64,000 nucleotides of DNA. Origin: Planctomycetota bacterium (GTDB lineage Bacteria > Planctomycetota > Planctomycetia > Pirellulales > UBA7805). Of the stretch, positions 1 through 7,636 are shown piece by piece. A program made the translations under genes and the position numbers. Below the pieces are notes generated by a model, which searched no databases, was not told the origin of the DNA, and saw nothing but the letters and a program-made list of their open reading frames with translations. How positions within the stretch are numbered: position 1 is the first letter of the stretch; each line of letters opens with the position of its first letter. The stretch lies in contig QQVP01000064.1 of NCBI GenBank assembly GCA_003389215.1, forward strand, positions 1 to 64,000, read 5' to 3'.

Positions 1-1814
1 ACGCTCATCAGTCGTTGCTGGCGACCCGCGTGCGCAGCTACGACCTGCTGCAGATCGCCGACGCCTATGCCCGTACGTGTCCTGAGCTGTTCTCGCTGGA
101 AATGTGGGGCGGGGCGACGTTTGACGTTTCGATGCGGTTCTTGAAGGAGTGCCCTTGGGAGCGGCTCGTCCAGCTCCGCGAGCGAATTCCCAACATCCTC
201 TTCCAGATGCTGCTGCGGGCCTCCAACGCGGTCGGCTATACGAACTATCCCGACAACGTCGTCAAGGCGTTTGTACACGAAGCGGCCGACGCCGGCATCG
301 ACGTGTTCCGCGTCTTCGATGCCCTGAATTCGCTCCCCAACATGCGCGTCGCCATCGACGCGGTGCTCAAGTCGGGCGCGCTCTGCGAAGCCGCCATCTG
401 CTACACCGGCGACATCCTCGACGAGTCGCGAGCCAAGTACGACCTGGGGTATTACGTCGATCTGGCCAAGAAGCTCGAAGAGATGGGCACGCACATCCTG
501 GCCATCAAGGACATGGCCGGACTTTGCAAACCTTACGCCGCCGAGCGGCTGGTCAAGACGCTCAAACAGGAAGTCGGCATCCCGGTTCATTTCCACACGC
601 ACGATACGGCCGGCACCCAGGTCGGCGCGATCGTCAAAGCCGCCGACGCCAAAGTCGACATCGCCGATGCCGCCATGGCCCCGATGTCCGGGAGCACGTC
701 GCAGCCAAACCTGAACACCCTGGTCGAGGCCCTGCGCTTTACGCGTCGCGATACCAAACTGGCGACCGAGCCGCTCGATCAGATCGCCGACTACTGGCGG
801 GCCGCCCGTCAGTTTTACACGCCGTTCGAAAGCGCGGTCTTGCCCGCGAGTGCCGATCTTTACGAACACGGAATGCCGGGCGGGCAGTACACGAACCTTT
901 ACGAACAGGCGCGGGCCTTGGGCCTGGCCGATCGTTGGCGCGATGTTTGCCAAGTCTATGCCGACGTGAACCAGATGTTCGGCGACATTGTGAAAGTCAC
1001 TCCGACGTCGAAGGCGGTGGGCGACATGGCCCTGTTCATGGTGGCCAACGGGCTTTCGGTTGCCGACGTGGCCGAGGGCCAGCGCGATCTGGCCTTTCCC
1101 GCTTCGGTGCTCGACCTGATGGCCGGACGCATGGGGCAACCGACCGGCGGATTTCCCAAGAAGGTCCAGCGACGCATCCTCCGCGACGAAAAGCCGCTTA
1201 AGGGCCGACCCGGGGCGACGTTGCCGGCGGCCGACTTCAAGGCGGAAGCGGCCGACCTGTCCCAGTTGCTGCAGCGCGAACCGACTTCGCGCGAGACGGT
1301 CACCTCGCTGCTCTACCCCGAAGTTTTTCGTAAATTCGTCGATCACCAGCAAACTTTCATCGATACCAGTTGCTTGCCAACGCCCGTCTTCTTCTACGGC
1401 CAGCAGCCCGGCGAAGAGGTGGCGGTCGACATCGAGCCGGGCAAGACGCTGATCATCAAGTTCACGGCCCTGGGCGAACCCCGCGCCGACGGACAACGCG
1501 ACGTCTTCTTCGAACTCAACGGTATTCCGCGTTCGGTGGTCGTGACCGATAACGCCCTGGAACCGGAGACGCGACGGACCGAAAAGGCCGATCCCAAGAA
1601 CCCGGCCCACGTCGCCGCGAACATGCCCGGCATGGTCGTGATGCTCGCCGTGCAGACGGGCGATTCGGTGCGCAAAGGACAAAAGCTGCTGGTCATCGAA
1701 GCCATGAAAATGCAGACGACCGTGGTCGCCGAACAGGGCGGCAAAGTCGTCGACGTGTATGCCAAAGCGGGCACGCAGGTCGAAACGGGCGATCTCTTGA
1801 TGATCGTCGAGTAA
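1..1814 (+). CDS. pyc: Pyruvate carboxylase, C-terminal half (cut by window edge)
   Basis: Carboxyltransferase and biotin-carrier part of pyruvate carboxylase, which makes oxaloacetate from pyruvate. The reading frame is open to the left edge (AHQSLLATRVR starts at base 3), so the TTG at 15 is internal, not a start. About 604 of the roughly 1150 residues usual for the single-chain enzyme are present. The segments WGGATFDVSMRFLKECPWER and NAVGYTNYPDNVV match single-chain pyruvate carboxylase better than the oxaloacetate-decarboxylase alpha subunit. The metal site is visible as HFHTHDT (about 585-605), with the likely carboxylated lysine in AIKDMAG. The C-terminal biotinyl domain has AMKM with the biotin lysine at 1707-1709. 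The biotin ligase gene follows 69 bp downstream on the same strand. Whether the biotin-carboxylase half is in the same chain cannot be seen here. Confidence 0.95.
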   Translation, partial: AHQSLLATRVRSYDLLQIADAYARTCPELFSLEMWGGATFDVSMRFLKECPWERLVQLRERIPNILFQMLLRASNAVGYTNYPDNVVKAFVHEAADAGIDVFRVFDALNSLPNMRVAIDAVLKSGALCEAAICYTGDILDESRAKYDLGYYVDLAKKLEEMGTHILAIKDMAGLCKPYAAERLVKTLKQEVGIPVHFHTHDTAGTQVGAIVKAADAKVDIADAAMAPMSGSTSQPNLNTLVEALRFTRRDTKLATEPLDQIADYWRAARQFYTPFESAVLPASADLYEHGMPGGQYTNLYEQARALGLADRWRDVCQVYADVNQMFGDIVKVTPTSKAVGDMALFMVANGLSVADVAEGQRDLAFPASVLDLMAGRMGQPTGGFPKKVQRRILRDEKPLKGRPGATLPAADFKAEAADLSQLLQREPTSRETVTSLLYPEVFRKFVDHQQTFIDTSCLPTPVFFYGQQPGEEVAVDIEPGKTLIIKFTALGEPRADGQRDVFFELNGIPRSVVVTDNALEPETRRTEKADPKNPAHVAANMPGMVVMLAVQTGDSVRKGQKLLVIEAMKMQTTVVAEQGGKVVDVYAKAGTQVETGDLLMIVE

Positions 1815-1883
1815 TCGTCGCCTGCGCGAGTTTTCCGCGGGCGCTGGCCTGGCCGGTGACCCATTCGGCCCCGTGACACTGCC

Positions 1884-2672
1884 ATGTTCGACCCCGCACG
1901 CATCCAGCGCGAGACCTTCGTCGCCGACGTCGAGTTGTTCGAGTCGCTCCCCTCGACCAACGACTACGCCGCCGGTCGGGCCGCCGCAGGATTTTCGGGC
2001 AGGCCGCTGCTGGTCGTTGCCGAACAGCAAACCGCCGGTCGTGGACGGGGGGCCAATCGCTGGTGGTCCTGCTCGGGCGCGCTCACCTTCTCGCTGCTGC
2101 TCGACGAACTCAGCAACGCGCCGGTGGCGCGGCTCTCGCTCGCCGCGGGCCTGGCCATTTGCGAAGCGCTCCGCGCGCTCGATCCAAGGCTCGAGACGCG
2201 GCTCAAGTGGCCCAACGACGTGTACCTCGACGAGCGCAAGGTCGCCGGCATTCTCATCGAACGTATCGCCTCGGCGCCCGAGACTCTGATCTTGGGCGTG
2301 GGGCTGAACGTCAACAACCGGCTGGCCGACGCCCCAGACGAAGTTCGCAGCCGGGCCATGTCGCTGGCCGACGCAACGGGTGCCGAGCTGTCGCCCGAGC
2401 AAGTGCTGATTGCCGTGCTGCAGCATCTCGAGGCGGCATACGCCGTGCTCGACGAACATCCCTGGCCGACGCTCGATCGCTGTCGCGAGCTCTGTCTGCT
2501 CCGTGGTCGACAAGTCGTCATCGATGTCGGCGAGCAGCAACATGCCGGACGCTGTCTGGGCATCGACGACGACGGGGCTCTCGTGATCGAGACACCGGCG
2601 GGACAGTCGCGTTGTGCCACGGGGGTCGTGACCTCGTTCGACAGGTCGGCATCGGCAGCCGATCGCCGTTAG
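1884..2672 (+). CDS. birA: Biotin--protein ligase (BirA, short type)
   Basis: Activates biotin with ATP and attaches it to the lysine of a biotin-carrier domain. The 262-residue protein has the biotinyl-AMP loop GRGRGANRW (about residues 52-60) and the KWPNDV segment (108-113) with the following KVAGIL, all hallmarks of the catalytic core. There is no N-terminal helix-turn-helix, so it is a monofunctional ligase and not a DNA-binding repressor. A small SH3-like C-terminal domain follows. Its position directly after pyruvate carboxylase suggests co-expression with a main substrate. The ATG at 1884 has no strong Shine-Dalgarno sequence but fits the domain start. Confidence 0.93.
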   Translation: MFDPARIQRETFVADVELFESLPSTNDYAAGRAAAGFSGRPLLVVAEQQTAGRGRGANRWWSCSGALTFSLLLDELSNAPVARLSLAAGLAICEALRALDPRLETRLKWPNDVYLDERKVAGILIERIASAPETLILGVGLNVNNRLADAPDEVRSRAMSLADATGAELSPEQVLIAVLQHLEAAYAVLDEHPWPTLDRCRELCLLRGRQVVIDVGEQQHAGRCLGIDDDGALVIETPAGQSRCATGVVTSFDRSASAADRR

Positions 2673-2685
2673 CGGGCGTGGCACC

Positions 2686-2856
2686 GAGTTTTTTTCGTGA
2701 TCGGCGTATTTCGGACTGAGTGCACAAAAACTCGAACTGCTTTCCGCGACGTGACTTAGCGACGCGCGAAGCGGGGCAAAGTTGGCTCCGAAGTGCTGGG
2801 CCGCGTTGGTGTTAGGTTCTTGCTGCCCTTCCCGCGAGTGGACGGTAAAAAACTCC
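2686..2856. repeat. Dispersed intergenic repeat, copy A
   Basis: This sequence is recognisably related along its whole length to 44229-44401. Shared blocks occur in the same order: GAGTTTTTT..CG, AAAAACTCGAA, a TTAGCG.CGCGCGAA block, TTGGCTC or CTGGCTC, GTTAGGTT, and a final AAAAAACT. GAGTTTTT and AAAAACTC form an inverted repeat about 40 bp apart in both copies. It starts 14 bp after the birA stop. Function unknown; it could be a non-autonomous mobile element or a conserved structured element. Confidence 0.65.
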
Positions 2857-2882
2857 CTCGTTTGGAATGGGGTGGCCATCCC

Positions 2883-2958
2883 GGGGTCGGGTCCAATTTT
2901 CGGCCGCTCGATCGTTCTTGCGGGAAAGCTCACTGACCGAAAACTTGGACCGGACCCC
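2883..2958. repeat. Imperfect inverted repeat (MITE/REP-like)
   Basis: The left arm 2883-2903 (GGGGTCGGGTCCAATTTTCG) and right arm 2937-2958 are complementary over about 21 bp, with one extra base and one mismatch, separated by 33 bp. It lies in spacer DNA just after repeat copy A. Arms of the type 'GGGTC.GGTC..ATTTT' are often seen near IS200-like or REP-associated transposases, but no transposase is present here, so that link is only a suggestion. Confidence 0.5.
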
Positions 2959-3403
2959 TTCGTGGCCATGGGCGATATCCGCATGATGGCCGGACGCGTG
3001 AGCGAGAGCAACCGAGCACGCTTGCCTTGAGGGCAAGCGAGCGCAGGGCGGTAGACGAAGTGCCTGTCCCTACACGTCCCACTGCCGTTTCGGGCTATCT
3101 TTGGTCTGTCGCACAGGCACTGGCGTAGCTCGTGTCACCCGTCGCTCGTCAAACCTACCAAACAGGCGTCCTATTCCCAAACGAGAATGAGACAGCGGCC
3201 GCGATGCCATGGCCACGCTTGCGCGGTCATGCTCGGCAACCGCGCCATAGCCCGACGCGTGCCGTTGCCCTTCGTCTTGCGATGCCGGAGGCGGTCGACC
3301 GCTGCCGGTCGGCCGTTACCACGACGGCAATCACGTTGCCCATGTTTCTTGTGGCTTCGCGAAACGGATTGTCGAGACGACGGTCCATGGCATTCGCGTC
3401 CCG

Positions 3404-4957
3404 CTACCACTCCGTCGTCAATTCCACGGTCTCAACCCACTCGAGAGCCTTCAGTCGACCGGCTGATCCCCCAAGTCCCAGGCGCAGTTTCGCTGCGGGA
3501 GCCAAGATTTCATCTTGGCGAAGCTCCGCGGCGACGCCCTTCGCCTTCAGCCATGCCAGAACGTGTTGCTGAGGCATGAACATCAGATCGGTACCATCGT
3601 CAGCAACGGCTCGGTGAATGCCAGCATACAACGTTATGCTTTCTACACGCCGAGATGCTTCGTTCAGCTCAATCACAAATGGTGCTTCGGGGTAAAACGC
3701 AGTGACGCGACCCTCGTCGCGTCCCCAATCAGGAATCTCCGGCTTGCCCCAGCGCTCATCGAGTATCTCTTGTGGCATGCCAAGACGTACATCTCCAAAC
3801 TGCTTTCCAAAGATCAGCTTCTGGTCGAGGTTGACGTCGGGTCGTAGCTTCTGACTCGCCTCTCGCATCGCCGTCCAAAACGCCTCGCGAAAGTCGCGAG
3901 TGATCGGCGCAAGCTGTATCATTCTCTTGCCAGCCGACGCATACGGATCGACGCCGGTCTCCTTGATCCAATTCTGGAGCTCCTCCTTTGCACGGGTGAA
4001 CCTGTAGCTTAGCTCTTCTTGATCTGTTGACGCGACGAGCGCGAGAAAATCATCCGCCGACTCGCCCAATACACCAATAAACCCTTCGGACGAGAAGTAG
4101 ACGACGGCGGCGTCTTCGAGATCGCTGTGGCCTGCCACATCGAGAGCGAGTAGTCCACCCGACCCATCGCCGGCAAAGACCCTAAATCGCGAATCGAAGG
4201 TGTGAATCAGCGGCGCAAGTTCTTCCGGAAAGAGCGTATCGAGAGGGCCGGCGCGCGAAAATTCGAAGTCGAGGAAGAGGAAATCGCCCGTCGCTCCCAA
4301 GTGTTCGTTGAGCAGTCGGAGGCGGCGGGGAAGCTCGTGGTCGGACTGCGGCAAGACCGTACTTCGTAAAGCGTCCTCATTAGGAAGCTTGCGCTCCTCT
4401 TCTCCTGCGGCAAAGCCTCGGAAAATCCCATCTTCGTCAACGCTGTCGGCGAACTCTCGAAAGTCCATGTTGGCAATCGAGAGATTGTTTTCGACGCCCC
4501 ACATCTCCGAAGGAATGACACGAAACGTTCGGCCAATATCGTCAAACAAGTCAACAACGAGAATCGGCCGATCGGCGTGCGTCAGCGATTTTGAATCAAC
4601 GATGAACAAGACCGTGTGCGTTGTTTCCTGCGAGACCAGCTGTTCGACCGTGGCGCCAGAGAATTGCGGATCGGAAACGCAGTCGACGTACGCGCGGAAC
4701 CCTCCCGCCGGCGACTCGATGGCCGCGCAGATCGCTTCCCAGGCCGCGTCATCGGAGAAGTCGGTGCGAAGGACCAGCGACGTGCCTTCCTTTGGCGAAG
4801 GCAACATCGGCAGTGGGACCTGTTCTTGCAACACCTGCCCCGGGGTCTGCTCGGGCACCGACTGCCGATTCGGCTGCCCTTCAGAGTTGTTGCAGCCCGT
4901 GATTAGCAGACACAGCGCGACGAATAGGATTCCGTGACACATGTCTGAAACAAGCAT
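3404..4957 (-). CDS. Putative lipoprotein with DUF6924-like and SUKH-like segments
   Basis: A secreted lipoprotein of about 517 residues. The N-terminus starting at either ATG (4957 or 4942) is a short hydrophobic segment ending in the lipobox LITGC. Residues about 60-190 (LVLRTDFSDDAAWEAICAAI through WGVENNLSIANMDFREFADS) resemble DUF6924, a family of unknown function that I recall mainly from actinobacteria. Residues about 210-310 (GDGSGGLLALDV, VVYFSSEGFIGVL, then DFLALV) look like the SUKH/Smi1 fold, which includes immunity proteins against contact-dependent toxins. A third part with FGDVRLGMPQEILDERWGKP is unassigned. The next gene on this strand starts 228 bp upstream. The fold assignments are from pattern memory and need a profile search. 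Confidence 0.75.
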   Translation of the reverse strand: MLVSDMCHGILFVALCLLITGCNNSEGQPNRQSVPEQTPGQVLQEQVPLPMLPSPKEGTSLVLRTDFSDDAAWEAICAAIESPAGGFRAYVDCVSDPQFSGATVEQLVSQETTHTVLFIVDSKSLTHADRPILVVDLFDDIGRTFRVIPSEMWGVENNLSIANMDFREFADSVDEDGIFRGFAAGEEERKLPNEDALRSTVLPQSDHELPRRLRLLNEHLGATGDFLFLDFEFSRAGPLDTLFPEELAPLIHTFDSRFRVFAGDGSGGLLALDVAGHSDLEDAAVVYFSSEGFIGVLGESADDFLALVASTDQEELSYRFTRAKEELQNWIKETGVDPYASAGKRMIQLAPITRDFREAFWTAMREASQKLRPDVNLDQKLIFGKQFGDVRLGMPQEILDERWGKPEIPDWGRDEGRVTAFYPEAPFVIELNEASRRVESITLYAGIHRAVADDGTDLMFMPQQHVLAWLKAKGVAAELRQDEILAPAAKLRLGLGGSAGRLKALEWVETVELTTEW

Positions 4958-5185
4958 GAGAACATTGTACTCGTCTGTTGTTACCGTCAGCAACTACGTT
5001 TCTCGGTTGCGTTCTCAACCATCGGCTCGCCAGATGCCACTGGCTGCTTGCCAGGTGAGTGATAGGCGCTGTCTTTAACGAGAAGGGGAGCCGCCCGGCG
5101 AGCCGAGAGCCACGAAGAATTCTGCGGCTCAGCAGGAGCTTCGCCCCTCGCGACGGACGTTCGGAAACGCGTTTTGAGACAAGGC

Positions 5186-5785
5186 CTACCGCGCGCGGAG
5201 TTCGTGCAGCGGGACCTCGAAGAACTCGGCAAGTCGCTTGCCTGCCCGCGCGATGTAGCGTTTCGGGTCATCGATCGCCACGGGCAAGTACTCGAACGCA
5301 TTCTCGGGGCTCCGGCGAAGTACGCTGAGTTCGTGCGAGAGGACACTTTCCTGTTCGATCTTGACCGGACCCTGGAGGAGCACGAAGTGGACGACTTGCG
5401 AGCGAGGTAGCACCACCTCGACGCGCGGAAGCGACAACTCGCCCTGGGCCGTGTCGAGGATGAAGAACGGCCCCCGCGACCTGAAGTGCCTGTTCAAGAG
5501 GTGCAAAATCGTGAGGAGTCCCGGTCCGGCGAGAATGAAGATTGCGAGCCCGATCGCTACCAAGGGATCGTCGATCCCCTGGGACAGTTCGCGGTAGAAA
5601 TACCACGCGCCGACGCCGTAGGGCGCCAGCAAGCAGAGGCTGACGAACCTTAGCGAGAACGTGCCTGGCTCGCCCCGCAAGAGCGGCGGCTCTTCCACAA
5701 GTTTCAAGTGAGTCGAGCGTCCACTCGGATCGAGAATCTCGGTCGGGCGAGGCGCTCGCTGGGGTTCGTGCCGGATGCTCGTCAT
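5186..5785 (-). CDS. Conserved hypothetical membrane protein
   Basis: A 199-residue protein with a soluble N-terminal tail of about 45 residues, two closely spaced hydrophobic helices (about 47-65 and 76-95, LLAPYGVGAWYFY and GLAIFILAGPGLLTILHLL), and a cytoplasmic or periplasmic C-terminal domain. That domain begins FFILDTAQGELSLPR and ends in EFFEVPLHELRAR. The pattern 'two helices then a beta-rich domain' recurs in planctomycete proteins of unknown role. No catalytic motif is visible. The gene stands alone between the lipoprotein gene and the oxygenase gene; 57 bp separate it from the latter's stop. Confidence 0.75.
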   Translation of the reverse strand: MTSIRHEPQRAPRPTEILDPSGRSTHLKLVEEPPLLRGEPGTFSLRFVSLCLLAPYGVGAWYFYRELSQGIDDPLVAIGLAIFILAGPGLLTILHLLNRHFRSRGPFFILDTAQGELSLPRVEVVLPRSQVVHFVLLQGPVKIEQESVLSHELSVLRRSPENAFEYLPVAIDDPKRYIARAGKRLAEFFEVPLHELRAR

Positions 5786-5842
5786 CGATCGGATCCCGTT
5801 TTCTGAAATTCGTTCCGTCGCCCGACACGGCCCGACTCTTCC

Positions 5843-6466
5843 CTACTCACCCGGCGGCAAGATGGCCGGCTCGGGCATGATCTTCCGCATCCACCAGAAC
5901 GACGCGACCCACTTCTCGCCCGCCGTGACCGGCTCGCCGGCGTGCAGTGACAACGCGTGAGGGCGATTGCCGCCGAGGATCGTGTTCGACCAGAGCACCA
6001 ATTGTCCCCGTCGCGGCGCCACGGTCAGGCCAATCTTCGGGAACACCGTGGCCCCGCCCTCGAAGTCATCGTTCAGGTACATGATCGACGTGTAGTACCG
6101 CTGCCCAAACGTCCGCAAGCGCTCCGGGATCTCCGTCTCGTCGAAATTCCAGGCATCGAAGTGCGCCCCATATTCCTGCTCCGGCTCGTAACGCAAGATT
6201 GCCAGCGGCTCGGCAAACTCGGGCGGAAACCGCACCAGCAATCCGATCCGCGCGCAGAGCTCGCCCAGGATCGGATCGCTCCGCTGATCGAGATTGCAGT
6301 GCGAGTTGCTCCGTCCCTGCGACACGATGTCGCCGGAGGCGCCCATCCTCGCCCGCTCGAATCTCCCCTGAGCTTCACTGCGAATGTGATCGATCGTCGG
6401 CGTGTCCAGAAAATTGTCGATCGTGACGATCAAGGGATTCAGGCTCAGTACGTGGGGCTCGTTCAC
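5843..6466 (-). CDS. 2-oxoglutarate/Fe(II) oxygenase, prolyl 4-hydroxylase type
   Basis: An oxygenase of 207 residues that would hydroxylate a protein or small molecule using 2-oxoglutarate, oxygen and iron. The iron ligands are visible as H102 and D104 (YGAHFDAW) and H175 (SLHAGEPV), and the 2-oxoglutarate-binding lysine as K185 (GEKWVASFW). The spacing is that of the prolyl 4-hydroxylase alpha-subunit family. The start is GTG at 6466, preceded by AAGGAGAG at normal spacing; a longer open frame upstream runs through the neighbouring gene and is not real. The sulfotransferase-like gene ends 19 bp upstream, so the two are almost certainly co-transcribed. The substrate is not known. Confidence 0.88.
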   Translation of the reverse strand: MNEPHVLSLNPLIVTIDNFLDTPTIDHIRSEAQGRFERARMGASGDIVSQGRSNSHCNLDQRSDPILGELCARIGLLVRFPPEFAEPLAILRYEPEQEYGAHFDAWNFDETEIPERLRTFGQRYYTSIMYLNDDFEGGATVFPKIGLTVAPRRGQLVLWSNTILGGNRPHALSLHAGEPVTAGEKWVASFWWMRKIMPEPAILPPGE

Positions 6467-6485
6467 GAGTCTCTCCTTGGCTTGC

Positions 6486-7580
6486 TCAGTCGGCGATCGA
6501 TCGCGGCAGGGGCGCGCAAACCGCATCATCGGCGGTGATGGCCTGGAGGAGCTCCACACCTTCGGCCAGCGGACCCTGAAACTCCGCTTCCCAACGCGAT
6601 CGTTCCAGCCGCCGCGCGTCCGCGTCGAAGGCGGTCCCTGGGAACTTGGCGTGGCCGCCCAGCCGACCGCTCCTTTCGATCTCCATGATATGCTCTTCCG
6701 CAAGACCAAGCTGGAAAAACTCGGCGACTTTTTCCACGATCGGCAGCGGCTGCGCGAAGAACACCGCCGCGTCGAGCGAACGGGCATCGAGATCGGGATT
6801 GTTCAGGACGTCGCGACAGTGGCCCATCATGGCCAGCCAGACGACTGCCGCGGCCTGCCCGTCGCTCAGATTGCCGCTGGGCAAGGGCGCGGCCAGGTCG
6901 CGCTGCCGCAGGTCGATTTCCGCCCGGGGAAGATTGCCACGCAGATATTGCCGCGCCGCCTCCGACTTGAGCATCGAGATTAAGAACGCCTCGAACGGCT
7001 CGTAAAGAAACAGGGCCTTCGCGTCCGGCTGATGCTGCAACAGTTCGCCGGCAACGTTCGAACAGGAATCGGTCGGTTTGACGACCGCCACCTCCGCCGT
7101 GCCATAGGTCTTCTGAATCGAGGCCCACACGAGATCGAGCAGCGACGGATCTTCGAGCGAGGCCGCCAGTTGCGGAGCGCACTGGCGTCGAATTGCGCTG
7201 TACGTGTGCAGTACGAAGGGCTCTTTGTAGGCGAGCACCAGGCCCTCGGTGTCGAGGCATCGGCAGAGCAACGTCGAACCGCAGAAGGCGGTGTGAAAGA
7301 TGAACCGCAGCGGCCGCAGTGCCGGTCGGGCGGCGCGAAACTGCTCGATCATCTCGCCGAGCGGCACCCTCCAAACCAAATCGTCGAGCGTGGCGATGCG
7401 GTGATCGAGAAACACCGACTCGGTGTAGCACGATCGGTCCATGCGGACGACGTAGCCCGTGGAGTCGGCAACGCGAATCGCGTCGGTGTCGGTGCCCTGC
7501 AGTTGCAGGTTGCGGACGAACAGGTCGGGCGTTTCGAAGAGCCGCCGCGCGTCGTTATCCCTGAGCAGTGGCACGGCCAT
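6486..7580 (-). CDS. Sulfotransferase-like P-loop protein
   Basis: A 364-residue soluble protein related to the sulfotransferase fold. Around residues 100-120 it has FIFHTAFCGSTLLCRCLD, a form of the 5'-phosphosulfate-binding loop, followed by a KEP motif and a conserved VVKPTDSCSN segment, as in PAPS-binding proteins. The C-terminal half, rich in Arg and Glu, is unassigned. The ATG at 7580 was chosen because the preceding residues are low-complexity and overlap the end of the aspartokinase gene. It is the first gene of a two-gene unit with the 2-oxoglutarate oxygenase. Whether it transfers sulfate or uses the fold for another purpose cannot be decided from sequence. Confidence 0.8.
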   Translation of the reverse strand: MAVPLLRDNDARRLFETPDLFVRNLQLQGTDTDAIRVADSTGYVVRMDRSCYTESVFLDHRIATLDDLVWRVPLGEMIEQFRAARPALRPLRFIFHTAFCGSTLLCRCLDTEGLVLAYKEPFVLHTYSAIRRQCAPQLAASLEDPSLLDLVWASIQKTYGTAEVAVVKPTDSCSNVAGELLQHQPDAKALFLYEPFEAFLISMLKSEAARQYLRGNLPRAEIDLRQRDLAAPLPSGNLSDGQAAAVVWLAMMGHCRDVLNNPDLDARSLDAAVFFAQPLPIVEKVAEFFQLGLAEEHIMEIERSGRLGGHAKFPGTAFDADARRLERSRWEAEFQGPLAEGVELLQAITADDAVCAPLPRSIAD

Positions 7581-7636
7581 GTTTCCGTTTGCTACTCCGT
7601 GTCTACGCGGTGGGCGACGAAGGGCGCGATTTCCCG

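Larger units (their letters stand above)
2673..3403. other. Gene-free spacer with repeats
   Basis: A 730-bp stretch without a convincing gene. It contains one copy of a 171-bp dispersed repeat (2686-2856), a long inverted repeat (2883-2958) and a 9-bp inverted repeat (AGTGCCTGT at 3059-3067 with its complement at 3113-3121). Open frames here are short, low-complexity and overlap these repeats. From about 3170 to 3403 nothing was recognised on either strand. Confidence 0.6.

Noticed and set aside
2782..3030. Short plus-strand open frame (82 codons) in the spacer
   Set aside because: It runs through repeat copy A and the inverted repeat, has no ribosome site and no family-like pattern.
3132..3572. 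146-codon plus-strand frame
   Set aside because: Mostly antisense to the lipoprotein gene; Arg/Ser/Pro-rich composition typical of GC shadow frames.
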